Positions 1-8,261 of a DNA stretch of 64,000 nt are shown in pieces. The position numbers and the translations under genes were made by a program. Under the pieces are notes generated by a model, which ran no database searches, had not been told where the DNA came from, and saw only the letters and a program-made list of their open reading frames with translations. Each line of letters opens with the position of its first letter. The stretch's first letter is position 1. The stretch comes from Treponema denticola ATCC 35405. Lineage in GTDB: Bacteria > Spirochaetota > Spirochaetia > Treponematales > Treponemataceae. The stretch spans positions 186,001 through 250,000 of the forward strand of contig NC_002967.9 of assembly GCF_000008185.1 (NCBI RefSeq), written 5' to 3'.

Positions 1-38
1 TCTATCGTAGTCGGCGGTACAATCATTTCAGTCATCAT
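1..38 (-). CDS. 5' end of an unidentified ORF, cut by the left window edge
   Basis: Only the first 12 codons are visible, reading MMTEMIVPPTTI. A good ribosome-binding site (GGAGG, then TAATAAAA) precedes two consecutive ATG codons, so this looks like a genuine start. It lies directly downstream of the PIN-domain gene, and the frame-shifted tail of that gene would overlap this start by about 11 nt, the arrangement of a translationally coupled pair. It may be a partner of the PIN protein, but too little is visible to assign a family. Confidence 0.4.
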   Translation of the reverse strand, partial: MMTEMIVPPTTI

Positions 39-79
39 TTTTATTACCTCCATTTAATAAATCTATGAATTCTATCGGA
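28..79 (-). pseudogene. Out-of-frame C-terminal remnant of the PIN gene
   Basis: Directly after the stop of the PIN ORF, the adjacent frame encodes NPIEFIDLLNGGNKNDD and then a stop at 28-30. This resembles the usual PIN C-terminus, minus the few residues that would connect it to LKYKIT. The simplest reading is a short deletion with loss of frame. The remnant overlaps the ATG of the next ORF. Confidence 0.5.
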
Positions 80-469
80 TTAAGTAATTTTATATTTCAA
101 CATACCTTTATCCGTGCTCAAAAGATAGTCACATTTCATCATTTCAGCACAAACTATGTGACAAGAATCCTTCATCTTTACTCCCGTTGCCATCACTATT
201 TCTGCCTTTGTAATGACTTCTTCCGATTTTTCACTACAGACATAATCAGAAACATTGTCGCTTAAAAAATTCTTTATGGCAGTTTTTCTATCCATATAGG
301 GATTACAAGAATTTTCATAATCCAAAATAAACGAAGAAGCTAGTTCCAGATGTTTTTCTTTTATAAGCAACTGAACAAGCAACTTTGCCTGTGTTTCAAG
401 TGAAATCGACAAATAATTTTGGTCGTCATATGGCCGATTGTAACAACAGTTATCAAGATAAACTTTCAT
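80..469 (-). CDS. PIN-domain protein with a damaged 3' end
   Basis: A 129-residue protein beginning MKVYLDNCCYNRPYDDQ, the opening of a PIN-domain subfamily. Candidate metal-binding acidic residues are D6, E52, D101 and D120 in the expected order, which suggests a single-strand RNase of the VapC type. An in-frame ATG lies further upstream, but the conserved N-terminus starts at 469. The gene stops after LKYKIT, earlier than I would expect. Immediately after the stop, the next frame reads NPIEFIDLLNGG and ends at position 28, overlapping the downstream ATG. NP-x-EF is a typical end for this family, so a small frame-shifting deletion has probably removed the natural C-terminus. No Shine-Dalgarno is seen; an extended -10 sits 7 nt before the ATG. 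Confidence 0.7.
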   Translation of the reverse strand: MKVYLDNCCYNRPYDDQNYLSISLETQAKLLVQLLIKEKHLELASSFILDYENSCNPYMDRKTAIKNFLSDNVSDYVCSEKSEEVITKAEIVMATGVKMKDSCHIVCAEMMKCDYLLSTDKGMLKYKIT

Positions 470-476
470 GGTCATA

Positions 477-485
477 ATTATATCA
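477..485 (-). promoter_or_regulatory. Extended -10 promoter of the PIN gene, near-leaderless
   Basis: The minus strand reads TGATATAAT, a TG-n-TATAAT extended -10, ending 7 nt before the ATG at 469. The -35 region is poor (3 of 6 matches), as expected for an extended -10 promoter. There is no purine-rich Shine-Dalgarno in between. Confidence 0.5.
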
Positions 486-630
486 CATTTTGAAAATTCT
501 TGCACTATATTAGATTGAACGTTATCTGGTGTCCGCCATTTTTCTAGAATAAAGTCTGATAATATAGAAAATTATTATATCTCGTATCGAAATTCCTTTT
601 TTCAAATTTTGCTATTTATTGCAAACTCTT

Positions 631-690
631 CATATTCAAAATATTGTAAAAGCTACAGGTTTAAGCATTAAAGAAATAGAGGCTCTATAA
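631..690 (+). pseudogene. C-terminal remnant of an Rpn/PD-(D/E)XK transposase-like gene
   Basis: The plus strand encodes QNIVKATGLSIKEIEAL followed by TAA. This closely matches the last residues of the intact Rpn-family protein at 8262-9116 (INKIAEGTGLPVEEIEAL). No start codon, Shine-Dalgarno or upstream homologous sequence is visible, so it is a decayed fragment. The rest of the 506-863 spacer is AT-rich and holds no other recognisable gene; a C/G-rich patch at about 703-730 has weak dyad symmetry only. Confidence 0.7.
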
Positions 691-863
691 TTAGGAGGAG
701 AGCCCCCCGTTCCCTTACGGGCTTTTCAAGTCAGAGCAGGGTTTAGCTTAGAAATTTTCATGTTTTTATTCTACATACACAGAGAGTATTTGCATAATAC
801 TTGCTTAACCTGTATTTGTAGATTGTCTGCAATGTCAGTTTGAAGCGGGTGCTATATGCAATT

Positions 864-1238
864 TCATAGTTTTTTAATTAGCTTAATACATTTTACTATT
901 AAAATAACTGAAATTAGTAAACTTAGTATATTTATAAATATAATTGCGAGCATAGTTGAATTATAGTTCCAACTAGATGATTGGACAGAAGCTATACTTT
1001 GCTTAACAATTCCAATTGATTCTGGAATATATATAATAAAGAATAAAAAACTCACAAAAAACAATGGAATGGCTTTATTTATCAATGTAGTTTTTATTCT
1101 CTTCTTTGGTTCAATTTGATCATCTTTGTGTTCTGGTAGTTCCTCCGCAATAGCTTTCTCAATATCTTGATACCATAGACTATACAGTATTGCAATTACA
1201 GTAATAACCGTACTTATTGATGTTAAAATATCACTCAT
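864..1238 (-). CDS. Small membrane protein of an unidentified two-gene unit
   Basis: A 124-residue protein with three predicted membrane segments at about residues 5-24, 54-77 and 95-121. A charged cytoplasmic-looking stretch (EELPEHKDDQIEPKKRIK) separates the first two. I do not recognise the family. Its start overlaps the end of the upstream 183-residue gene by 4 nt (ATGA), so the two are translationally coupled. Both genes are AT-rich and lie next to a damaged PIN gene and a transposase remnant, which suggests a recently acquired accessory cassette. Confidence 0.65.
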   Translation of the reverse strand: MSDILTSISTVITVIAILYSLWYQDIEKAIAEELPEHKDDQIEPKKRIKTTLINKAIPLFFVSFLFFIIYIPESIGIVKQSIASVQSSSWNYNSTMLAIIFINILSLLISVILIVKCIKLIKKL

Positions 1239-1786
1239 AATTCAAAATGCTCTTTCAATTTATTGTAACTTGATTTTTCAACAATATATTGAGAAACACT
1301 ATCGGAATCTTTTTTTATTTTTGGCAACGTTCCATCTATACTGATTAGTATCTTGTTCAGCTCTTCAACCTTTGTAGAAGAATTTAAAGTAAAAACATAC
1401 TTTCCTTTTTTTTCTGATGCATTACTAATAATTTCTTTTAATGTTTCTGATATTGCTTCACGTAATTCATATTGATATTTTGATGCGATTGATCTAGCAA
1501 GTGATCTACTTTCAGTGGGCGTTGTTTGGAATAGATCTGAAATAATTTGATCATCTGGTATTCTATTATTGAATACTTCTTTTATTATCAAAAATAACCT
1601 ATATTCTCGAATATCATTAAATCTTGTAAATACTTTTTGGCCTAAAATCATTCTACAATATTCCTCAATCGAAGCAGATGCAAATTTATTAACGTATTGT
1701 TTTAGTTTTACATCATCACAATTAAGAATGCCTTTCAATGCTGTTTCTTCTTCTGGTGTTAATTCTATCTTTGTCTTGATATCCAT
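1235..1786 (-). CDS. Unidentified soluble protein, first gene of a two-gene unit
   Basis: A 183-residue, mostly helical soluble protein with no signal peptide. Residues about 92-125 (RIPDDQIISDLFQTTPTESR onward) have the spacing of a helix-turn-helix, suggesting DNA binding, but this is a weak inference. The start is fixed by AGGAGaagaatATG. A good promoter lies about 55 nt upstream. The stop overlaps the start of the small membrane protein gene, so the pair probably forms one functional unit, perhaps a cytosolic factor plus a membrane partner. No family is recognised. Confidence 0.65.
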   Translation of the reverse strand: MDIKTKIELTPEEETALKGILNCDDVKLKQYVNKFASASIEEYCRMILGQKVFTRFNDIREYRLFLIIKEVFNNRIPDDQIISDLFQTTPTESRSLARSIASKYQYELREAISETLKEIISNASEKKGKYVFTLNSSTKVEELNKILISIDGTLPKIKKDSDSVSQYIVEKSSYNKLKEHFEL

Positions 1787-1841
1787 ATTCTTCTCCTATG
1801 CCCGAAGCATCCGTCTAACGCATATTAAACATATCCCTATA

Positions 1842-1870
1842 AAGATAGCCAAAAAAACTTATTTTTTCAA
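1842..1870 (-). promoter_or_regulatory. Promoter of the two-gene unit
   Basis: On the minus strand TTGAAA (1870-1865) is followed after 17 bp by TATCTT (1847-1842). Together with the Shine-Dalgarno before 1786 this gives a conventional leader of about 50 nt. Confidence 0.45.
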
Positions 1871-1934
1871 GTCCTCTCTTTAACCTAATAATTTTAGATA
1901 TTTTTTTATAATTAAACATATTAAAAACATATCA

Positions 1935-1965
1935 TCTTCGCGGTCTTAGCGTCCTTTGCGGTTAA
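1935..1965. repeat. Short periodic GCGAAG/GCAAAG repeat
   Basis: The minus strand reads three degenerate 9-10-mers in a row: ACCGCAAAGG, ACGCTAAG and ACCGCGAAG. The block is G+C-rich in an otherwise AT-rich spacer. Similar blocks occur between genes in many unrelated bacteria, from memory. Nothing else is recognised in the 1787-2037 spacer besides the two promoters. Confidence 0.45.
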
Positions 1966-2022
1966 ACATCGAACTTCTCAAATTTCTCCATATTCGGACT
2001 GGATTTTTCACAAAAAAAGATG

Positions 2023-2028
2023 TATAAT
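2023..2028 (+). promoter_or_regulatory. -10 element just upstream of the large secreted protein
   Basis: A perfect TATAAT lies 9 nt before the ATG at 2038. A transcript would start 1-3 nt before the ATG. There is no Shine-Dalgarno in the intervening TAGAATGTT, and no convincing -35. Confidence 0.4.
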
Positions 2029-2037
2029 TAGAATGTT

Positions 2038-5000
2038 ATGAAGAAAATACAGAAAGCTCTATTTATATCGATTTTTCTCTTTGCCGCAGAAATACTCGCC
2101 TCGGCGCAAACCGTCTATACGTGGACGGGTGGACACGGTAATTTTAAAAATCCGTCAAACTGGAGCCCGAACCTTCCCGCCGGCACAACGCCCGCCGCCT
2201 TTCCGGCCGGTACATATAAAATCCTTTCCGCCGGTCCTTGTTTTTTAACCGAAAATATTACCTTTGCGGGGCCGGCGCAGATTGAAGTAGGGTCGGAAAC
2301 AGCCGCTGCAGGATTGCAGTTAGCCCATTACACTTTGCGCGGGACGGTAACCGTAACCGTAAATAAAAAGGGAACGCTGGAACTTTCCGGTACGGATGAA
2401 CAGCGGAATCTGTTCAGTGGCGGAAAAATAATTCTAAAAACCGACTCTACTGTCGTATACTACGGCAATACCGGCAAAGATATTTGGCAGGGGCCATATC
2501 AAAATTTTAAAGTAACGGGAAACATTAAAGCCCAATCCCTTACGGTAGAGAAAACGACGTCGATAGGGAATAATGATCCGCTAATAACAACGGTAACAAT
2601 AAAAGTTAAAACGCAAACCTATAAGGGGGCCGTAACTGTACAAAAGGATGTCACATTTGATGCGGCAACTTCCGTAACTTTTACAGCGGCAGCGAACGTG
2701 AACGCGGGGACGCAAAATCTGTCTTTTAAAGGTGGCGGAGCGGTGAATATGCAGGGAGTTACCGCCGGAACCGTGGATGCGACGGGAGCGTCGAGCCTAA
2801 AGGTAAACGGAACCGTTACTTTGAGCGGGGATTTAAAAGCAAAGAATTTGGCTGTAAATACCGCAACTGTCTCTGCCGCAAAAGTTGAAGTGAGTCAAGC
2901 GACAACCGTAAGCACTGCCGCAACGATTACCGCACCGACGCAAACGTATACGGGCGCCGTCAGTGTAAATGCGGATACGGCATTTGAAGCGGGAACGGCG
3001 CTTACATTTGAGAGTGCCGTTTTCGGTTTTTTAAAAAATATTGTCATAAAGGGCAAAGACATAACGTTTAATTCTGTGGTAAGTGCAGTTGATTTAACGG
3101 TTATGAATAAAAACGGCGGCACACTCACAATAAAAAAAAATATAACGGTGTCGAACTCTCTTATTCAAAAAGATATGTCGCCCCCTTATTCGCCGCTCGG
3201 CCCTGTGGTAATAGATTCGGATTCCGATGTAACGATTACAGCTCCGAAGCAGGTTTACAACGGCGCCGTTACCCTGAAGGCGAACACGACATTCAGCGCG
3301 GGGGCTCCGTCCGGACCATTGGCGCTTCAGTTTGAAAAGGCGGTCGCCTCTCCCGCTCATAAAAATATCGTTTTAGAAACAGTTACTTCGACCGGAATAA
3401 AAACGGAACAAAGCGTCAGTGCGGGTAAAATTACCGTACGGAACGGAACCGGCAACAGTTCCAGGTGGGAATCATATGGTATCGTTAGCGCCGAAGACGA
3501 TATTGAAGTCGCCGGAGTTTGGCAGCATTCCGCTAGCGGAAATATAACAGCAAAGGGTAATGTAAAAGCCGGAACTTTTAAACAGACGACGCCCGGATCT
3601 ACCCTTATTTTTGCCGGAAACGATACGCAAACCTTAGAAGTCGGTTCGTCTTCTCAAATACAACGGTTGAAAAATACGGCAAGCCTTAAATTGAATTCCG
3701 ACATTAAAATAATCGAAACGTTTGAAAACAACGGCTCTTTTGCTCATAATGACAAAACCGTAACTTTCAACAGCCTGTTTTCCAAAATATCGGGAACCAG
3801 AGAACCGACCTTTTTCAATTTAACAATAGCGACCGGTGCCGAGCTGAAGACTGAACAGGCAAGCGTTAAAATCAGTGGAACTTTCACAAATAATGGGACG
3901 TTTACTCATAATAATAAAAAAGTCATATTCAACGGACTGCTATCCAAAATAGCCGGAAGTACGGAAACCGAATTTTATAAGCTAACGGTAGATGCCAATA
4001 AAATTTTGCATCTTGAGCAAAACATCATTGTTGTCGACACTTTTGAAAACGGAGGAATTTTCAAGGCGCGTGGTAATACCGTAACATTAGCTCCGGCGAG
4101 TACCGCCGCAAACATTCAGGGAAAGAATACGGCAACCGATACGGAATTTGCTGCGATATCGTGTTTGGGAGCCGGCGGAAAAACGCTCACGATAAATGGA
4201 AAAATCATGGTAGCTAACCTGAAGATAGGCGGAGCATCAGAGTTAAATAAATTAACGGTTCAAGGCGGGGCGTCCTCCGAAATTACCCTGACTTCCGATC
4301 AAACTCCCGATCCGGGCACAAAAAAAGGCTATTACTTGGATGTAAACACGAATATCCCTATAGCAGACGGGAAAACCTATTATGTTGCTGAGAGCGTCTT
4401 GGGAAATCCAAATCCGAAAAACTGGGAACATATGTCTTCCACATGGAAAACTAATGCAACAACCACAAATTGGAATACTGCATCAAACTGGACGCCCGAA
4501 GTAGTTCCGGCCGCCGGTTGGCCGGTCATAATTCCCGCGGGAGGAACTAAATATCCCAAACTTACAGCGAATGTAAAGGCAAAAACGATTACCCTTGCTC
4601 CCGGCGCCAAATTGGATTTAGCAGATTATGTTATAACAAAAAGCAACTTGGTTTCCGACTTTACTCCTATTACAAATAACGGCACCCTCAGAATGAAAGG
4701 GACGTCTTATTTAACTGATCCGAAAGGACAAAAAGAGTGGCTCGAAAGCACAGTTCTCGCCAATCAAATAACGCACGGAACAACCTCCGTAATAGAATAT
4801 TACAGTACTGCGAATAATCCCCTTTGGCAGGGGCCTTATCAAAATCTGACAGTAAGCGAGGGAAGAACATCTCTTACCCCTATAATTCCGGGTTCAGGTT
4901 CTACGGCAGCTGATTTAATCGTAGAAAAAACTTTTACGGTTGCCACCGATGCGGGAGATAACGTTATCGTTACTGCAAATTCGCAGCTGTACAAACAAAC

Positions 5001-6942
5001 TGTTTCATTAAGGAAAAAAACAACCTTTAGTTCATTCGGAGGAACCGGAACGGTATTTAAGGGCTCGGTTGCAGCTTCGGAAATCGATATAGGCTTCAGT
5101 GGAAACGGCCTTATTCAAACGGAGAGTGCTGTTACCACAAAAAACATCACCGTAAATTCAGGCACAGGCGCATGGACTTCATCAGGGACAATTACTGCAT
5201 ACGATATTACCGTGAACAGGAGCTGGACATCTTCAGCCGATGTTACCTCTGTCGGAAACATTACGGCAAATGGCTGGACGGCTAACAACGTAAGACTTAA
5301 AGGGAACCTTACCGCTGCAAGGTTTAATCAACTGATCGGTACATTAACCTTTAACGGTACGGGAACACCCGAGCAGGAGCTTAATTTTAACGGTGCCGGC
5401 AATAAAAACATATTCAATCTTACAATCGATACCGGAGCAAAGGTAAAATTACTTTCTCCTGTTACCATTGTAAGAAACATTACCAATTATGGAATCTTTG
5501 ATGCAGACACACACACAGTAACACTGGATAATAATAATAGTCATACAATTACAGGGACTTCATACGGCGATAATACAAAAAAGACAGAATTCCATAACTT
5601 GGAATGTACAGGAGCGGTCGGAAAAACGCTTACGATAAACGGAAAGATTACCGTAGAAAATGCACTTAAGCTTTCAGGTGGAGGCACCTCAAACCGCTTA
5701 ATAATCAACGGAACAGGGAAAATATCTCTGAAAACAGATCATAGCGGTCATACTGATCTTTCACGGCAATTTCTAAAAATTGATACTCGAAATCTAGAAG
5801 TTTTAGAAAAGCCTTATGTTGTTAATCAAAGTGTAGATCATAACGGTAAGCCCAAAAGTCACAACGGCTGGGTATTTTATAAAGATCCTGCCACTATCAG
5901 CATTGAAAACTCACTTGCTAAACCTGGAGATGAGTATATTTACCTTGTATTTAGCAATACAAGTCATATGAGTGAAGAAGAACTTAAATTTATAGGTAAA
6001 CCTCCTTATAATTGTAAATTAAGAATCACAGGCGGCAGTACTACTTATGAATCAGATTTGCAGGATGTTTCTCCCGCCAACCCAGAAAAAACACTATGGA
6101 AAATTAAGCTTGACAAAGAAATCAAAGCTAATGATATTCTTAAACCCTCTTGTCAGGTAGTTTTAAATTATTTTGGTACAAATAAAACCAAACCCCACAT
6201 CTCCGATATCGGAATCAATATAGTAAAACCACAAAAAGCTTTTAATTCCATAGTACTCCGCACGTTTAACGCTAATCCTGATGACAAAGCCTTACCGACC
6301 CTGGATATCACAATACCGACAGAAAGAGAAAGCACAGTAACATCAGACAACTTTAAGCTGTATTTTATCTCAAAAGACGCTCCGGGCAGATTTTGGCATC
6401 CCGATACTATAACATTGCCACCCGGCTCTTTTGCAAATCCTCAATCAGGCACAACAGAATATACCGGCACTCCGGCAGGGGGACTGCTGAACTTTATTAT
6501 TCCGTCAACCGATCCTTACCTAAAAGAAGGAAAGGTAGGGCAATTTATGTACGTCTATGACGGTTGGCTTCCTTGTGCACGCTTAAAAGACGAAACCGGA
6601 AACGACATCCTTTCCTTAGATGTCTGGAATTTTAAAATTGTTGGAATACAAATACAAAAGGGCGGGGTGTCAATCTTTGAAAATGTTGTAAATCCTTACA
6701 AGGGTCAGTCTGCCACAATAGCTGCACACCTAAAAAAATCGGGTATGCTCACAATTCAGATTATGACTTTGGACGGCAATATAGTACGCACCTTGACCCG
6801 TTCTCACCACAATGCAGGCGACCACTTTTATCTGTGGGACGGAAGAAACAATGGCGGAAATCCCGTCGCAAGCGGTATGTATTTTGTAAGAATCGCAGGG
6901 CCCGATATAGATGAAGTGAGAAAAATTCTGATTATCAAATAA
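2038..6942 (+). CDS. Large secreted repeat protein with C-terminal FlgD-Ig-like domain
   Basis: A 1634-residue exported protein. It has a signal peptide with a likely cleavage after ASA at residue 23, then a long stretch of short beta-strand repeats rich in T, N, G and V (patterns such as GTFTNNGTFTHNNK and KTLTINGKI) that suggest a beta-helix or adhesin-like fold. Two homologous modules are present: WTGGHGNF...SNW near residue 29 with WQGPYQN at 150, and WNTASNW near 810 with WQGPYQN at 930, an offset of about 780 residues. Residues about 1544-1634 (NPYKGQ, then WDGRNNGG and ASGMYFVRI) match a FlgD-type Ig fold found at the end of many exported treponemal proteins. The first half is visibly richer in G+C than the last third. 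Probably cell-surface or periplasmic; the ligand is unknown. Confidence 0.85.
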   Translation: MKKIQKALFISIFLFAAEILASAQTVYTWTGGHGNFKNPSNWSPNLPAGTTPAAFPAGTYKILSAGPCFLTENITFAGPAQIEVGSETAAAGLQLAHYTLRGTVTVTVNKKGTLELSGTDEQRNLFSGGKIILKTDSTVVYYGNTGKDIWQGPYQNFKVTGNIKAQSLTVEKTTSIGNNDPLITTVTIKVKTQTYKGAVTVQKDVTFDAATSVTFTAAANVNAGTQNLSFKGGGAVNMQGVTAGTVDATGASSLKVNGTVTLSGDLKAKNLAVNTATVSAAKVEVSQATTVSTAATITAPTQTYTGAVSVNADTAFEAGTALTFESAVFGFLKNIVIKGKDITFNSVVSAVDLTVMNKNGGTLTIKKNITVSNSLIQKDMSPPYSPLGPVVIDSDSDVTITAPKQVYNGAVTLKANTTFSAGAPSGPLALQFEKAVASPAHKNIVLETVTSTGIKTEQSVSAGKITVRNGTGNSSRWESYGIVSAEDDIEVAGVWQHSASGNITAKGNVKAGTFKQTTPGSTLIFAGNDTQTLEVGSSSQIQRLKNTASLKLNSDIKIIETFENNGSFAHNDKTVTFNSLFSKISGTREPTFFNLTIATGAELKTEQASVKISGTFTNNGTFTHNNKKVIFNGLLSKIAGSTETEFYKLTVDANKILHLEQNIIVVDTFENGGIFKARGNTVTLAPASTAANIQGKNTATDTEFAAISCLGAGGKTLTINGKIMVANLKIGGASELNKLTVQGGASSEITLTSDQTPDPGTKKGYYLDVNTNIPIADGKTYYVAESVLGNPNPKNWEHMSSTWKTNATTTNWNTASNWTPEVVPAAGWPVIIPAGGTKYPKLTANVKAKTITLAPGAKLDLADYVITKSNLVSDFTPITNNGTLRMKGTSYLTDPKGQKEWLESTVLANQITHGTTSVIEYYSTANNPLWQGPYQNLTVSEGRTSLTPIIPGSGSTAADLIVEKTFTVATDAGDNVIVTANSQLYKQTVSLRKKTTFSSFGGTGTVFKGSVAASEIDIGFSGNGLIQTESAVTTKNITVNSGTGAWTSSGTITAYDITVNRSWTSSADVTSVGNITANGWTANNVRLKGNLTAARFNQLIGTLTFNGTGTPEQELNFNGAGNKNIFNLTIDTGAKVKLLSPVTIVRNITNYGIFDADTHTVTLDNNNSHTITGTSYGDNTKKTEFHNLECTGAVGKTLTINGKITVENALKLSGGGTSNRLIINGTGKISLKTDHSGHTDLSRQFLKIDTRNLEVLEKPYVVNQSVDHNGKPKSHNGWVFYKDPATISIENSLAKPGDEYIYLVFSNTSHMSEEELKFIGKPPYNCKLRITGGSTTYESDLQDVSPANPEKTLWKIKLDKEIKANDILKPSCQVVLNYFGTNKTKPHISDIGINIVKPQKAFNSIVLRTFNANPDDKALPTLDITIPTERESTVTSDNFKLYFISKDAPGRFWHPDTITLPPGSFANPQSGTTEYTGTPAGGLLNFIIPSTDPYLKEGKVGQFMYVYDGWLPCARLKDETGNDILSLDVWNFKIVGIQIQKGGVSIFENVVNPYKGQSATIAAHLKKSGMLTIQIMTLDGNIVRTLTRSHHNAGDHFYLWDGRNNGGNPVASGMYFVRIAGPDIDEVRKILIIK

Positions 6943-6945
6943 AAA

Positions 6946-6990
6946 AGGGCCTAAAGAACGGCAGTTTAGACTGCCATTTTCTAAGCCCTA
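6946..6990. terminator. Bidirectional terminator
   Basis: An imperfect inverted repeat: AGGGC pairs with GCCCT outside, and GGCAGT with ACTGCC inside. A-rich and T-rich flanks on both sides allow it to serve both the secreted-protein gene and the convergent flavodoxin gene. Confidence 0.75.
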
Positions 6991-7035
6991 AAAAATCAAT
7001 TTTTAAACTTTTTTAATTATAAAAACAAACAGGAT

Positions 7036-7473
7036 TTATTTTGCAAATCTTTCACCGAATTCTTTACACTTTTCTTTTCCTGCAGCGGTGGGAGCATCGT
7101 AGATAATCAAGCCTTCTTCAAATAAGTCGGCTCCCTTATCCTTAGACCTTGCTTCCCAGTTTCTCATCCATTCTCCGCCCGAACCTTCACCGGCCCATTC
7201 ATATGAACCGAACAAGGCAATTTTTTTGCCGGACAATTTTCCTTCAATAGAAGCAAAGAAGGGTTCAAATTCATCCGGCTCAAGCTCTTCGGCTCCCATT
7301 GCGGGGCATCCGAATGCAATCTTGTCATAATCATCAATGCTCTTTGATCCGAATTCCGAAACGGTAAAAATAGAAGCCTCTGCTCCGCCGGCCTTTAAAC
7401 CTTCCAAAACGGATTCAGCCATAGACTGAGTATTTCCCGTTCCGCTCCAATAAATAACAGCAATTTTTGCCAT
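7036..7473 (-). CDS. Flavodoxin
   Basis: A 145-residue short-chain flavodoxin, an FMN electron carrier in the cytoplasm. The phosphate-binding loop [11 protein letters not shown] is at residues 9-19; [10 protein letters not shown] and [14 protein letters not shown] are the 50s and 90s FMN loops. The start at 7473 is preferred over an in-frame ATG four codons upstream because GGAGGtttttATG precedes it. It lies 33 nt after the DUF3793 gene on the same strand. Flavodoxins commonly replace ferredoxin under iron limitation; no iron-responsive operator is evident here. Confidence 0.93.
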   Translation of the reverse strand: MAKIAVIYWSGTGNTQSMAESVLEGLKAGGAEASIFTVSEFGSKSIDDYDKIAFGCPAMGAEELEPDEFEPFFASIEGKLSGKKIALFGSYEWAGEGSGGEWMRNWEARSKDKGADLFEEGLIIYDAPTAAGKEKCKEFGERFAK

Positions 7474-7506
7474 AAAAACCTCCAATGGTTAAAAATTAAT
7501 TAAAGA

Positions 7507-8091
7507 TTAAGCACTTAACAAATCGTAAAGTCTTAAGCCCTTTTCTATCTGCAAAGCAAAATGCTTTTTGCATTCATTATATCGGTTAAAAATTTCGGCT
7601 GCCTTTTCGGCGTCTGAATAAACCTTCCAATAGCCCGAAAAAATACAGCCTTCTCCATTCCGTCTGTAATATTCCAAAACATCGTATACGGGATAACCCA
7701 AAAAAAGCCCTATCTCATGCGGAAAAGAACAGCATCTCTTACAATGCCTGTCTGCCTGCGAGCTGTGCATTCTGGATGCCAAAAGATTTAGCATATCTTC
7801 CAAACTCATCCCCGGCTCATACCCGAACATTAAAAGAGCAGCTTGTACCCTTTCATCTTTAATCAAAGTCTCAAGAGAATCTTTTTTATACAAAAGAATC
7901 TGCACGCCCCGTTCACAGGCACACAACACTTTTAGGAAGAACCCCTTAGCTTCAAGCAAATCCTTATCAAGCAAAAAAAATTGCTTAAAATCCTCTGCCG
8001 AAATAGAAAATAAGTTTGAGGGTTTAATCCCTGCCAAACAAGGAGCACAAGAATAAGCTAAATTATATTCGATGTTAGCAATACTCAACAT
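7507..8091 (-). CDS. DUF3793 family protein
   Basis: A 194-residue cytoplasmic protein with the family hallmark CSFPHEIGLFLGYP at residues 121-134. It also has a CxxC (C15, C18), a CAC at 57-59 and CKRCC at 117-121, suggesting metal or redox chemistry. The function is unknown; I recall the family beside flavodoxin and iron-uptake genes in other anaerobes, and here it precedes flavodoxin in one transcription unit. The start codon has only a weak AGG three nt upstream, while a 17-bp-spaced promoter ends 6 nt before the ATG, so the mRNA may be leaderless. Confidence 0.85.
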   Translation of the reverse strand: MLSIANIEYNLAYSCAPCLAGIKPSNLFSISAEDFKQFFLLDKDLLEAKGFFLKVLCACERGVQILLYKKDSLETLIKDERVQAALLMFGYEPGMSLEDMLNLLASRMHSSQADRHCKRCCSFPHEIGLFLGYPVYDVLEYYRRNGEGCIFSGYWKVYSDAEKAAEIFNRYNECKKHFALQIEKGLRLYDLLSA

Positions 8092-8097
8092 AAACCT

Positions 8098-8126
8098 ATT
8101 TAAGCACAGATTTTAAATAATGTCAA
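8098..8126 (-). promoter_or_regulatory. Promoter abutting the DUF3793 start (leaderless type)
   Basis: On the minus strand a perfect TTGACA (8126-8121) is followed after 17 bp by TTAAAT (8103-8098, 4 of 6 matches), which ends 6 nt before the ATG at 8091. Confidence 0.55.
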
Positions 8127-8261
8127 CTATTGCTTACTGAATATTTATCAAATTATAGACTTAATATTTTAAATTTTACTATTTATTACAAGCAATTTCT
8201 ATAATATTTATGAAAAGGGGAAAATTTTTTCTCTTTTTAAAAAAATTATGGGAGTTGAAAA

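Noticed and set aside
700-735. Terminator or small RNA around the GC-rich patch after the Rpn remnant
   Set aside because: Dyad symmetry is weak and no T-run or promoter pairs with it.
3094-3360. Minus-strand reading frames inside the large secreted protein gene
   Set aside because: Short, Arg-rich, no start signal; shadows of the Thr/Ala-rich coding strand.
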